Positions 43,416 through 52,371 are shown, counted from the first letter of the stretch. The stretch: 64,000 nucleotides of DNA from Novosphingobium percolationis (GCF_020179425.1 NZ_JAILYM010000010.1:1-64000); one strand, 5' to 3'. Translations and numbers: made by a program. Notes: generated from the sequence alone by a model not told the origin.

Positions 43416-43829
43416 GTGCTCGTCGCGCCCACGGAAATTGGGCCGGCGGTGAAGCAGGTGCTACGACGCTTGCGACCTTCAGGGGTTCCTCTCGTGGTCG
43501 CAGCCCTTATTGTATTGAGCGCGGCAGGCTGCTCCAGTCAGGCGCCCTCGTCCAATCCGCAAGACGAAGATCATTTCGCGGGCACGAACCCGCAGATCAT
43601 CGGACGACATATCTATGCATGCGATGACGGCGCGAAAATCACCGTCGACTTCCTTGTCGACGGCCTGACCATCGAGATGCGCAGTTCGACGGGCGGAAAA
43701 CCGGCGCGGCTGACGGCTCCGGGGCAAGGGCTGCGCTATATCGGCGATCGGATCACGGCCGACGCAACCGGCGGGCAGATGACGATCAACCGTCAGGGGT
43801 ATGCTGCCCAAGCCTGTCGTCGGATCTAG
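43416..43829 (+). CDS. putative lipoprotein with MliC-like domain
   Basis: The frame opens with GTG right after the previous stop. A GTG at 43449 is an alternative start. A hydrophobic stretch ends in the lipobox LSAAGC, followed by a polar linker and a small beta domain with two cysteines (YACDDGAKITVDF and QACRR), as in MliC/PliC-type lysozyme inhibitors. The assignment to that family is tentative. It probably belongs to the same transcript as the ATPase. Confidence 0.55.
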   Translation: MLVAPTEIGPAVKQVLRRLRPSGVPLVVAALIVLSAAGCSSQAPSSNPQDEDHFAGTNPQIIGRHIYACDDGAKITVDFLVDGLTIEMRSSTGGKPARLTAPGQGLRYIGDRITADATGGQMTINRQGYAAQACRRI

Positions 43830-43849
43830 GGCTCGCAGGAGAACGAAAT

Positions 43850-44536
43850 ATGCTGGCGCTGCAGTACACGCTCATCCCGGTGCTGGCCGTGATCCTGGGC
43901 TCGATATGGGCGAGTTGGCGTCAGCCGAGCGCAGGGTTCGTGAGCGCCATGCAGCATCTTGCCGCCGGCGTGGTGTTCGCGGCCGCCGCTGCGGAAATAT
44001 TGCCGCAGGTCATGCACGAAGCGTCCCCCGTGGCGACCTTCATCGGCGGCGCGCTCGGCGTCTCCGTCATGCTGTCGCTCAAGGGACTGGAGGGGCGGAC
44101 CAAGGGGCCGGTGGCGATGCTGGGTGCCATTGGTATCGACATCCTCATCGATGGACTGGTGCTCGGGCTGGCGTTTGTTGCGGGCGCCAAGGCGGGCCTC
44201 TTGCTGACGATCGCGCTCACGCTCGAGGTGCTGTTCCTCGGACTGACGGTGACAGCCGAGCTCGGGGAGACTGTGCGCTCAAGGCGCAAGGTGATCGCCA
44301 TAACCGCCGCACTGGCACTGCTGCTTCCCGTCGGGGCGCTGGTCGCGACCCCGGTTGCGGCCTTTCCGCCGATCGTGATTGCGGGCTTCCTGAGTTTCGG
44401 ACTCATGGCCCTGCTGTATCTGGTCACCGAGGAACTGTTGGTGGAGGCCCATGAGCGGCCCGACAGCCCGCTGATCAGCGCCATGTTCTTTGTCGGCTTC
44501 CTGGGCTTGCTGCTCATCGAGGAGATTATCGGCTAG
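43850..44536 (+). CDS. ZIP-family metal transporter
   Basis: The 228-residue protein has eight predicted helices. The ZIP metal-site helices are recognisable in MQHLAAGVVFAAAAAEILP (helix 4-like, with H and E) and GIDILIDGLVLGLAF. ZIP proteins mostly import divalent metals, though some bacterial forms work in both directions. CAGGAG precedes the ATG. It is the last gene of the metal island; the hairpin at 44564 may end the transcript. Confidence 0.82.
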   Translation: MLALQYTLIPVLAVILGSIWASWRQPSAGFVSAMQHLAAGVVFAAAAAEILPQVMHEASPVATFIGGALGVSVMLSLKGLEGRTKGPVAMLGAIGIDILIDGLVLGLAFVAGAKAGLLLTIALTLEVLFLGLTVTAELGETVRSRRKVIAITAALALLLPVGALVATPVAAFPPIVIAGFLSFGLMALLYLVTEELLVEAHERPDSPLISAMFFVGFLGLLLIEEIIG

Positions 44537-44563
44537 GGCGGTCCGCCGGCAAATCATCACGCT

Positions 44564-44587
44564 CGCACGCCATTCCGCGGGCGTGCG
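44564..44587 (+). terminator. hairpin after the ZIP transporter gene
   Basis: CGCACGCC and GGCGTGCG form a perfect 8-bp stem around an 8-base loop, 27 bases after the stop codon. No T tract follows. Confidence 0.4.
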
Positions 44588-44992
44588 GGTTCAAGATGCC
44601 GACGCCGCATGTAGCCGGACCAACTTGGCCCGTAGTTTTGAGGACTGCTTGCCTGCTGCGCTCAAACCTCGAATTACCATGCAATACATGTACGTTCTGG
44701 GAGGCAGATGCTCTCGGTCGATGCAGTCAGCGTGAACGCTTGTCACGTTGTATCGAGGAATAGCAGCGGCTATGTTGTTGAGATTGACTCGCAAGTTGGA
44801 GCGCATGCCAGATTGGGAGATCGACCACGCGCTGACGTCGCCGGCCGCGCTACCCCGGAGGATGGACGCTTCCTTGCCCAATCAGCACACAACATCGCGG
44901 CTCTGTTGCACTGGTCGAGATCTCGCGATCGACGGGCTTTGGGGCGCCCATCGCAGGAGCGAGTTCCATCCCGAACGGCCAACGAGGCGGCT
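44588..44992. other. intergenic stretch without a supported gene
   Basis: The frame of the downstream sigma factor stays open back to 44708, but that part (Arg/Ser-rich, without a domain) looks non-coding. I see no operator or repeat here. Confidence 0.45.
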
Positions 44993-45646
44993 ATGCCGAG
45001 GGAGCCCGTGAAGGACAGTGGCGCTTTACCTTTTCGCGGGCAGCGCGGTGCTTCTGAACGGCGGAGCCTTGCGGTTTCCGGCGGCTCATCTCGTTCCGAG
45101 CCAATTGCGGACGTGGCCCTCGAGCGCCTGCTCGCCCTGTTAGAGGCAGAATATGATTTGCTGCTCGTCAGGCTCAGCGGCGCCTTGCGATCGCCAGATG
45201 CCGCGGCGGAGGCGCTCCACGACGCCTATCTCAAGCTCGAGAGAGGCGCAGTTGTCGGAGAGATCAGAAATCCACTCTCCTATCTCTATCGAATGGCAAT
45301 CAATCTCGCGAAAAACCGGCGGCGCCATGAAATGCTGTTCACGCCTGCCGACGCCGCCGCAGTCGTCGATCTCACCGACGACGCGCCGGATCCTGAGCGC
45401 GCGGCGACCGCAAGGCTTGCCCTGGCGCGAGTGCTTGACGCGCTCGAGACCCTGCCAGCGCAGCGTCGCGACATCTTTCTGGCGGCCTGGCGAGACGAGA
45501 AGACGCAGGCCGAGATTGCCGCCAAATTCGGGCTCCACAAGCGTACCGTCCAGAAGGAATTGGCACGCGCTGAACGGTATTTGCGGATGGCTCTTTGCGG
45601 CGAGGCTTCCCGCGCCTCTGCATCCGCTACCACCACATCACGGTAG
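44993..45646 (+). CDS. FecI-like ECF sigma factor
   Basis: About 217 residues follow the ATG at 44993. The first ~45 are low-complexity. After them come a sigma region 2 (LLALLEAEYDLLLVRLSGALRS... LYRMAINLAKNRRR) and region 4 (LETLPAQRRDIFLAAWRDEKTQAEIAAKFGLHKRTVQKEL). The layout matches FecI-type sigma factors that work with FecR anti-sigma factors and TonB receptors. Neither partner is adjacent, so it may be an orphan cut off by rearrangement. The start is uncertain. Confidence 0.7.
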   Translation: MPREPVKDSGALPFRGQRGASERRSLAVSGGSSRSEPIADVALERLLALLEAEYDLLLVRLSGALRSPDAAAEALHDAYLKLERGAVVGEIRNPLSYLYRMAINLAKNRRRHEMLFTPADAAAVVDLTDDAPDPERAATARLALARVLDALETLPAQRRDIFLAAWRDEKTQAEIAAKFGLHKRTVQKELARAERYLRMALCGEASRASASATTTSR

Positions 45647-45956
45647 TGCCGGAGCACTCTGACCGCTGACCGCGATGCGCGGACGATGTGCAGGATTCGA
45701 GCCCGCGCGACCACCGGCTCTGCAAACACCTCCGTCTCCAAGAAATATTTGCAGCCGGAGGGCCGCCTTTTCGTCTCGCCAAGTGTCAGGGACGACAGGG
45801 AGTAATAGGGTCCTCACGCCGTGTCCTGACACGGACGCCCTTTCCAGGCGTCAATGTCCCACGCGTGGCGACTATTGGGATCGGCGATCAGACCGCGTTC
45901 CGCGTCCGTAGCCTGCCCATTGTCCCTCCGGGGGTCGCGATGGCGGCAAGGCGCGG
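45647..45956. other. intergenic stretch with a tRNA-like T-arm on the minus strand
   Basis: On the minus strand around 45691-45710, GCGGG-CTCGAAT-CCTGC could fold as a TPsiC arm with a seven-base loop. The upstream sequence does not form a full anticodon or D arm, and no CCA follows. It may be a decayed tRNA end left by island insertion, or chance. No gene is supported here. Confidence 0.35.
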
Positions 45957-46436
45957 TTGAAGGCCGGCGAGTATCCCAACGCGCGCGTTTCGCGGCGGGG
46001 CGATTGCGCGCCGTCTCTTTTGCCACAGACGGGAAGGCGCGAGCGCCGGACGGCCTACTCGCCCGCGGGGCCTCGCCTGGCGTCGTGGCAAGAGCGGCTG
46101 GCGAAGGAAACCATGAGCGCGAACCTCGGGGAAACGATTGCGATCTCTGACCTCGCGCGCTCTTGCCGGTTATCGATGAGCTATTTCGTCCGGGCTTTCA
46201 CCAACACGGTCGGGATCGCGCCGTACACCTGGTTTATCGGACAGAGGATTATTCTCGCCAAGGACCTCCTGGCAGAATCGCATTACCCGCTGGCAGAGAT
46301 CGCGCTCGAATGCGGCTTTGCCGATCAAAGCCACTTCACCAACACCTTTGTCCGGCGAGTTGGTACAACGCCACTTCAGTGGCGACGAGCGGCATGGGGC
46401 GATCGATCATTGCCAAGACGCACCCGTTCGAAATAG
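45957..46436 (+). CDS. AraC-type helix-turn-helix regulator (short)
   Basis: The C-terminal ~100 residues form a complete double HTH of the AraC family, from LASWQERLAKETM through IAISDLARSCRLSMSYFVRAF to LAEIALECGFADQSHFTNTFVRRVGTTPLQWRR. There is little sequence before it (~50 basic residues from a TTG at 45957), whereas most AraC regulators carry a ~150-residue sensor domain. It is either a naturally short member or a 5'-truncated gene. The true start is unclear, and the target is unknown. Confidence 0.7.
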   Translation: MKAGEYPNARVSRRGDCAPSLLPQTGRRERRTAYSPAGPRLASWQERLAKETMSANLGETIAISDLARSCRLSMSYFVRAFTNTVGIAPYTWFIGQRIILAKDLLAESHYPLAEIALECGFADQSHFTNTFVRRVGTTPLQWRRAAWGDRSLPRRTRSK

Positions 46437-46495
46437 CATCGGTCACCAAGATCGGCTGCCTCGGCCGCGACGCTTTTCCATCACAAAGGAAGCTC

Positions 46496-46987
46496 ATGAA
46501 CGACACGACCGACAGCACGCTCGATCTTCTCGCGCTCACGGCTGACATTGTTTCCGCGCACGTCGCTAACAACAGCGTCGCGGTTAGTGATCTTCCGGTA
46601 CTAATTGCCAATGTCCACGGCTCTCTCGCCAGCCTCGGCAGCGTGCCGGCGCCCGTAGCGGAGGAACAGCAGAAGCCGGCGGTTTCCGTCCGCACATCGA
46701 TCAAGCCGGACTTCATCGTCTGCCTTGAGGATGGAAAGAAGCTGAAGATGCTGAAGCGGCACCTTATGACCCATTACCAGCTGACGCCCGATGCCTATCG
46801 CGCAAAGTGGAAGCTTCCTGCGGATTATCCGATGGTGGCGCCGAACTATGCTGAGCAGCGCAGGAGCCTTGCCAAGAAGATCGGTTTGGGCCGGAAAGGG
46901 CGGGGGACGGGGCCGCTCCCCACGCCTGCGCCAGTAACGCCAGCGCCCAAGCGGCGCGGCCGGAAACCCAAGGCGACCGCATCCTGA
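46496..46987 (+). CDS. mucR: MucR/Ros-family zinc-finger regulator
   Basis: The 163-residue protein starts MNDTTDSTLDLLALTADIVSAHV and has the MucR core (IVCLEDGKKLKMLKRHL then THYQLTPDAYRAKWKLPADYPM and APNYAEQRRSLAKKIGLG). The Cys/Asp/His/His zinc-finger residues are visible. The C-terminus is Pro/Lys/Arg-rich. MucR/Ros proteins bind AT-rich DNA and silence accessory genes in alphaproteobacteria. AAAGGA lies before the ATG. It sits between the metal island and the defence block. Confidence 0.9.
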   Translation: MNDTTDSTLDLLALTADIVSAHVANNSVAVSDLPVLIANVHGSLASLGSVPAPVAEEQQKPAVSVRTSIKPDFIVCLEDGKKLKMLKRHLMTHYQLTPDAYRAKWKLPADYPMVAPNYAEQRRSLAKKIGLGRKGRGTGPLPTPAPVTPAPKRRGRKPKATAS

Positions 46988-47078
46988 TCGCGGACCAGCT
47001 CGCAACAGCACTCAGACGGGAATGGCAAGCCCGTCGAAATAGAATGAGGGGAGGAAATCTCGTGTTCGAGCGCTTCAC

Positions 47079-48707
47079 TCAGAAATCGACTTCGATTTCG
47101 TCCTCTTCCTCATTGTCATCCTCATCGCCTTCGTCGTCGTAGCTGCTACGCTCTTCGATTGCGTGCTCAACGTCGCCGAATTCATCTTCGTCGAGGTCGC
47201 GGAAAACGGATGGCAGTTGAGTGGCATCGAAGATGGAGATGTTTTGACCGATGAGTTCCTCGATTAACGTATTGCGCGGAACCAGAAAGATTCCCTCGGG
47301 CCACCCCCTTACCCGCCACTCGAGAAATAGCGGCCAGTAAGGGCCAGAGGCATCTTCGGCGATAATGAGATTTTCCGTCTCACCAAAAATTGCCTGATCG
47401 ACAAGGCCTATTTGCGCGGCGGATAGCAATGCCACGATTGAGATAGCACCGCAGTTTTTCGAGATCTCTGAAGCGACGGAGAGCGGGATCGGAATGCCCA
47501 GGCGCAGGGCAGCATAGAGAGCCCAGCAGACCTCGCCATCGTTCCCGAGGCGGCCATGTCGGTCAAGCAGTGCAGCAAGGATACTGCCCCATGCTTGGAT
47601 GTCGAGGTCACGTTTGGCGAGGTGTCGCCATACAATAATGCGTGCCACGAAATCGATGGTGTGCCCATAGTGGACTGCGGCACGCTTTAGGAATGGCTCG
47701 ACCACCTCCCACTGCGCTGCGGGCAGATTGGATTTGTCCAAATAGCGCAGAGTGTACTTCAGAATGCCGTCGTCGCCGCCCGCTACTGTAAGCGCGAACG
47801 CATGCTCAAGTGCGGCGCGCAGACGCTCTGATACTCGCCTTGGAGGAGAAGCAAGCGCGAACTCAATTCGGGAAGCGACGTCGCTTGGCCAGCTATCGGA
47901 GAAGCGAAAGCTTTCAGAGTAAATGTGCGTCTTCGTCTCGTTGATGTCGAGCTCGAACGCTCGGATCGCCTCGCGATACTTGTAAAGCGCAGCCTCAGCT
48001 TCGGCGTGCGAGTTGGCGCCGATCCATACATCATCCACGTGGCGTAAGACCGCGCACCCGGCGGCGCCGCCCCGTGCGACAAATTCCTGATCAATAGCGG
48101 TGCAGATCACTTCGGCAATGTAGCGGGAGGCGTCCGGCCCAACTGGAATTCCGATTGTCTGTCCATCTTGCCCAGCGCGAAGGATAAGATCTAGACGGTT
48201 CATAAAGAGGTTGGCGGAGTTCGCGCGCCGATCTGCTTTAGAAGCCGCCTTACCGTGAAAGGCCCATGGGATAGAGTGGGTGTAGATCGAATGATAAAAT
48301 CGTGAGATGTCCGTCTTTGCGACGAAACGGTAAGGCGCGAGCCTCGCTAGCCGGGCTGACTCCAATTCCGAATGCGTTGCAATTTCTACGGCGCGCTCAC
48401 CATCGGGCGTCACGCGGGGTACAGATAGGCTAAACTGACTTTGTTGAAAGAATCGAGTGAGTTCAATTTCCCGATTTGAAATGAACTCTGCTAAATCGTG
48501 GCCTGTTTCGGGATGCACGAGTGAAAAAACTCGCCGTGTCATTCCGCGCTTGGACGCATTGTAGGTAGCCGCGCGAACAGCATCGCGAGACTGGGAATAC
48601 CAAGTGCGCTTTTGTGCTAGATAAATACCAAGCGCTTCCGTCGTAAATGTCGGAGGAAGATTCTCAGGAAGGTAGCCCTTCCTTAATAGGTCATCTTTGA
48701 TCGACAT
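47079..48707 (-). CDS. reverse transcriptase-domain protein, defence (DRT/unknown-group) type
   Basis: The 542-residue protein has RT motifs. Motif A is KTDISRFYHSIY (D133), a B-like motif is GIPVGPDASRYIAEV (about 186-200) and motif C is RHVDDVWIG with D225-D226, HVDD replacing YADD. No group II intron maturase (X/HNH) domain is seen. The C-terminal ~300 residues are helical and end in a very acidic tail finishing EVDF. Such stand-alone RTs occur among anti-phage DRT/Abi systems, but I cannot assign the subgroup. It lies 147 bases downstream of herA on the same strand. A TATTATAAAG box in the gap (minus strand, about 48757) could give it its own promoter. Confidence 0.8.
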   Translation of the reverse strand: MSIKDDLLRKGYLPENLPPTFTTEALGIYLAQKRTWYSQSRDAVRAATYNASKRGMTRRVFSLVHPETGHDLAEFISNREIELTRFFQQSQFSLSVPRVTPDGERAVEIATHSELESARLARLAPYRFVAKTDISRFYHSIYTHSIPWAFHGKAASKADRRANSANLFMNRLDLILRAGQDGQTIGIPVGPDASRYIAEVICTAIDQEFVARGGAAGCAVLRHVDDVWIGANSHAEAEAALYKYREAIRAFELDINETKTHIYSESFRFSDSWPSDVASRIEFALASPPRRVSERLRAALEHAFALTVAGGDDGILKYTLRYLDKSNLPAAQWEVVEPFLKRAAVHYGHTIDFVARIIVWRHLAKRDLDIQAWGSILAALLDRHGRLGNDGEVCWALYAALRLGIPIPLSVASEISKNCGAISIVALLSAAQIGLVDQAIFGETENLIIAEDASGPYWPLFLEWRVRGWPEGIFLVPRNTLIEELIGQNISIFDATQLPSVFRDLDEDEFGDVEHAIEERSSYDDEGDEDDNEEEDEIEVDF

Positions 48708-48854
48708 CCCTTAATCTACCCCGTCGCCGTATACCTACAAGATCATGCACCTTTATAATATGTCTCGAAGCATATCTCGCCACTCGTGCTTCAGTCGTCT
48801 GGTCATGCGCGAATGAACAATCAAAATCCGGCGCGCGGGCCAGCGTAGCTCCGG

Positions 48855-50711
48855 CTAGAACGGTATCTCATCGTCAATATCGCCATCAAACTGCGGATTC
48901 GCCGGAGCGGCCGCCGGAGCAGCGATAGCAGCGGCAGCGGCAAGCACATTCGTAGGCTCCGCCGCAATTAGCGCGCCACTCGCATTGGCAGGGGGCTGGG
49001 CTGACGCCAGAGCAGCCCGAGCGCGCCGCGCTTTCCAGAAGCTCTGGAATTCTGGCCCCTTTGAGTCAGGAGGATATTCCGGCGGGTGGATGAACAGCGG
49101 AACAGGGGCAGGAATGTCAGGGCCAATCACGACAGCTTCACCCGGCGCCAGCATCGGAACAAACTGCGCTGCGCCGCGATCGAGGTCACCGCAGGCCCGC
49201 TCGACCGTCTCACGATCCTGATCGTTGGTCAGGCGATGGACAAACAACGTCCCGAGCTGACTCATGACATCCTGCGGGATGTCGCGTGGACGCTGGGTGG
49301 CGAGAACGCATGTCAGGCCATATTTGCGACCTTCCTTTGCGATCAAACCAAAGGAATCTAATTTCACCGCGCTATAATCGTCGCCGACCGAGCGGCCGAG
49401 AAACTGATGCGCCTCGTCTAGGAAAACGACGAGCGGCGATGTCCTGAACGCGCCGCTACGCGCCTCCGCCAGTAGGAAGCGACCGATCACGTTGAGCAGG
49501 ATCTCGCGCGTATTGTGCTCAAACCGCACATCCTTAAACGAGATGACCGCGATATCCCGGCTGTCATCCGCCAGGAATGCACGGAGTTCTGCAACGAGCG
49601 ACGTACCGCGTGTCCCGAAAATGCACTCAAGTTCGCGCGATGCGAGAAGGGTGTTGATCCGCGCAATCAGGGATTCACAATAGCCGAGTGAATTCTGATC
49701 GGTATTGCCGAACGCGCCGGCATTATTCTGCGCGCTGCCCCAGACGCACTCATTCTTCACCTGTTCGGCAAGGTTCGCGATGTCGAATGCGCACGCCGGT
49801 TCATGCAGCTGGGCGGCATGCGCGTGGAGTGCGTTGAAATAAGGTGCCCGTTGCCGCCCTGCCTTCTCGATCAGTCCGTTATTGATGATCAAGCCCTGAG
49901 GCACAGCCGCACCGACCGCCGCGACGAGCTTGAGACTCTTGATCGCCTCCCGTAGCCGCGGACCCTGACTCTGACCCGATGGCCGGAACAGCGAGAACAG
50001 ATCATCCTCGGTGACTTGGCGATAGGGGAAGTGGACCAACTTCGCGGCGCCGACGGGTGCATCGAAGACGAAGACATCGTCGACATTGCCCATGTCGGCG
50101 AACTCGCCGGTGGGATCGAGGACGATCGCGCGGCCACCGGCTTTCTTGAGCTGTTGCACCAATGTCGCGACCGTCCAGCTTTTACCGCCGCCGGTGGCAC
50201 CGAACACACCGCAGTGCCGGCCGAAGATCTTCTCCGGTGGCAGGCAGACATCGACGCCGTCGGCGGCATCGATCCGGCCAATGCTCAACGTCAGCTCTTC
50301 TTCATTCGCGACTGCATTGCGGATGAGCGTAGCCAGCTGGCTCGGTTCAGCCAGATACACACCGTCGCCGATCCTCGGAAAATCCGGCAAGCCGCGCCGC
50401 AGCTTGTTTGAGCGCTGCTCGACCGCGGCGAGGAGCTGCACACGGCCGATCGGGTTGGTCACCGCCGTCTTCCCGAGCGACGGCTCAACCGTGAGCCGCT
50501 CGGCATCGGGTATTTTCGTCTCGACGATCCTGCCCAGTATCTGAAACCGCTCGCAGTCGACGAACACGAAATCGCCGACCGCGCCCAGCGAAAGCCCGCG
50601 CCGTTCCGGGACCGCTGCGGCGTTGGGCAAATTCACATGCACATACGAGGCCGTCACCTGCGTGATCGTGCCGATGTAGCGATCGGGATTGATCGGATTG
50701 ACGCGCGTCAC
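48855..50711 (-). CDS. herA: HerA-type ATPase of a SIR2-HerA defence pair
   Basis: The 618-residue protein has an N-terminal HAS-like beta domain (to about 150), Walker A GATGGGKS (171-178), Walker B VVFLDEAH (about 412) and the arginine-containing ATQRPRDIP region of HerA/DUF87 hexameric translocases. A Pro/Ala-rich linker (from about 570) leads to the extreme C-terminus FDGDIDDEIPF, which looks like the tip of SSB. GTG start at 50711 overlaps the sir2 stop (GTGA). In the known SIR2-HerA (Nezha) system, HerA assembles with SIR2 to destroy NAD+ on phage infection. Confidence 0.9.
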   Translation of the reverse strand: MTRVNPINPDRYIGTITQVTASYVHVNLPNAAAVPERRGLSLGAVGDFVFVDCERFQILGRIVETKIPDAERLTVEPSLGKTAVTNPIGRVQLLAAVEQRSNKLRRGLPDFPRIGDGVYLAEPSQLATLIRNAVANEEELTLSIGRIDAADGVDVCLPPEKIFGRHCGVFGATGGGKSWTVATLVQQLKKAGGRAIVLDPTGEFADMGNVDDVFVFDAPVGAAKLVHFPYRQVTEDDLFSLFRPSGQSQGPRLREAIKSLKLVAAVGAAVPQGLIINNGLIEKAGRQRAPYFNALHAHAAQLHEPACAFDIANLAEQVKNECVWGSAQNNAGAFGNTDQNSLGYCESLIARINTLLASRELECIFGTRGTSLVAELRAFLADDSRDIAVISFKDVRFEHNTREILLNVIGRFLLAEARSGAFRTSPLVVFLDEAHQFLGRSVGDDYSAVKLDSFGLIAKEGRKYGLTCVLATQRPRDIPQDVMSQLGTLFVHRLTNDQDRETVERACGDLDRGAAQFVPMLAPGEAVVIGPDIPAPVPLFIHPPEYPPDSKGPEFQSFWKARRARAALASAQPPANASGALIAAEPTNVLAAAAAIAAPAAAPANPQFDGDIDDEIPF

Positions 50712-51994
50712 GCCTTGACGTCCATGCCGTCCCTAAGCGTCCGGACACGCTGCATATGCCGTTCGCGATCAGTCTCCCCGATGAGGTCGGGCAAGGCCGA
50801 TACCAGGTCCTGGAAGCGACCGTTGATCAGATGGATCCGCGCGTCGCCCCCAGCCACCATGCGTTTGAACGCCGCAAGGAATTGGTTCTTGGGCTCCGCC
50901 ACCGCCGTCAGCGACTGATCTCCTCCGTCCAGATCGGCTGAGGGGATGAAGGCGGGATCGCAGATCACTAGCCGAAGCGACATATTGGCTTCCACCGCCG
51001 ACAGGATTGGACGGCTGATATGATCGTCGTTGAACCCGAACCCCGATATCAGCACTGCCGTGTCGGGCTCGCGCAGCGCCGCCTGAAATGCGCCAATCAT
51101 GTCGAGATAGGGCGCTTCGAAGCTTTCTTGATATTTGCTCGAGCGGGGATAGATGAGGACCGGATTGCCCTCGGGACCGCGTGAGCGGAAAATGTCGGAT
51201 ACCTGCCTGCGCCAGTCGAGCGAGCCGTGCAGTTTATAGAGATGGAAGACATTCTCGATATAGTCGGGCGCGTCGCGCTGGCCCGAACGGCGGACAATGT
51301 CGAACTCAAAGTGGCTGCGGTCGTAGACTTGATCGAGGCCGTGCGAGAAACCGTCGATGATGGTGAAACGATGCCGGCGGGCTGCTTCCTCGAAGCAGAG
51401 ATCATAGTTGGTGGTGAACAGCTTCGAGCGCGCCTTACGGACGCCGCGACGGCCGATTTTCTGGATGAGACCGGCGTGCGCGTCGAGATTGGTGGCCCGG
51501 TCGACGAAGTCGACACGGGCGAGGATCGCCTTCTCGGCCGCCTTCACGAAACCGTCGATTCTCTGATAGGTTGCATCCTCCACGGCCGTCTCGTGGAGTT
51601 CGAGATAGAGTTTGCAGAGCGTCAGCAGCCGCTCGATATTATCGTCGATCTTGGCGCTGGCGAACGTGTCGCACACAGCCTTGAAGGCTTCAGCGCCGAC
51701 TTTCGCTTCCACGGCTTTCCACACATCCCACATGCCGGCCGGCGTGAGCTTGTCAGCCGGGTTGGATGCGGCGAACGATGATCCCGTTCCGGTCAGAACG
51801 ACGACGTTCGTGGCATTGAGCACGTTCAGGAGACTGCTTTCAATCGCGCGCTGCGTGCCCGGCTCCTCGACGCGGTCGCCTTCCGCGTTCATCTTGTCCT
51901 TAAACGCACGCCAGCCATCGCCGGGGACGAACAGCCGCAGCTGTGCCGCGTCGGCAACCTTGTCATTCCAATATGTCATTCGCCCCCAAACCAT
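50708..51994 (-). CDS. SIR2-family NADase-type protein of a SIR2-HerA pair
   Basis: The 428-residue protein carries the SIR2 signatures: VVVLTGTGSS (65-73; the first Gly-rich loop), KLFTTNYD (191-198) and YKLHGSLDW (253-261) with the catalytic His256. A C-terminal region (VLISGFGFNDDHI...) closes the Rossmann domain. Defence SIR2 proteins cleave NAD+ to stop phage growth. It is coupled to herA by a four-base overlap. ATG at 51979 is an alternative start with a G-rich site before it. Confidence 0.9.
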   Translation of the reverse strand: MVWGRMTYWNDKVADAAQLRLFVPGDGWRAFKDKMNAEGDRVEEPGTQRAIESSLLNVLNATNVVVLTGTGSSFAASNPADKLTPAGMWDVWKAVEAKVGAEAFKAVCDTFASAKIDDNIERLLTLCKLYLELHETAVEDATYQRIDGFVKAAEKAILARVDFVDRATNLDAHAGLIQKIGRRGVRKARSKLFTTNYDLCFEEAARRHRFTIIDGFSHGLDQVYDRSHFEFDIVRRSGQRDAPDYIENVFHLYKLHGSLDWRRQVSDIFRSRGPEGNPVLIYPRSSKYQESFEAPYLDMIGAFQAALREPDTAVLISGFGFNDDHISRPILSAVEANMSLRLVICDPAFIPSADLDGGDQSLTAVAEPKNQFLAAFKRMVAGGDARIHLINGRFQDLVSALPDLIGETDRERHMQRVRTLRDGMDVKA

Positions 51995-52371
51995 CCCTTT
52001 TCTGCTCGTCTCGGCTCTAGCATCTTTTAGAATGCCCGGCAGCCATGAACTCGGGCTCGTGCAGCGGACGATGATTATGCTCGGGGATTATGGTCGGGCC
52101 TGCAGCGTCTGCTTTTTCACCTACAGTTGCCCTGCAGACAGTCGAGAATTCCCAGAGCCGGTCGTTCGCACAACTCTCGTTCGGACGATCGATCGTGATG
52201 AACGAAGGCGGCTTCGAACGTGACCGATGTCGAGCTGGACGGTAGGAAAGCAAAGCGGTCGATCACCACAGGCGGCTCCTGCCGTAACGGGCCAGCCCGG
52301 ACGCGGGCCTTTAGGGATCTGCCAGGTGGGTACTGTCGCGTCAGGACTGCAGTCACCACGGTCACGACTGA
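51995..52371. other. intergenic region upstream of the SIR2 gene
   Basis: There is no supported gene. It separates the SIR2-HerA pair from the nucleotidyltransferase-HEPN gene and should hold the SIR2 promoter, but no clear -35/-10 pair stands out. Confidence 0.45.

Noticed and set aside
45660..45760. A complete tRNA gene
   Set aside because: Only a T-arm can be drawn; D arm, anticodon arm, acceptor stem and CCA are missing.
45675..45960. Short plus-strand frames containing the GFEPAR-like peptide
   Set aside because: This kind of peptide arises from reading across a tRNA-like T-arm in antisense; not a protein gene.
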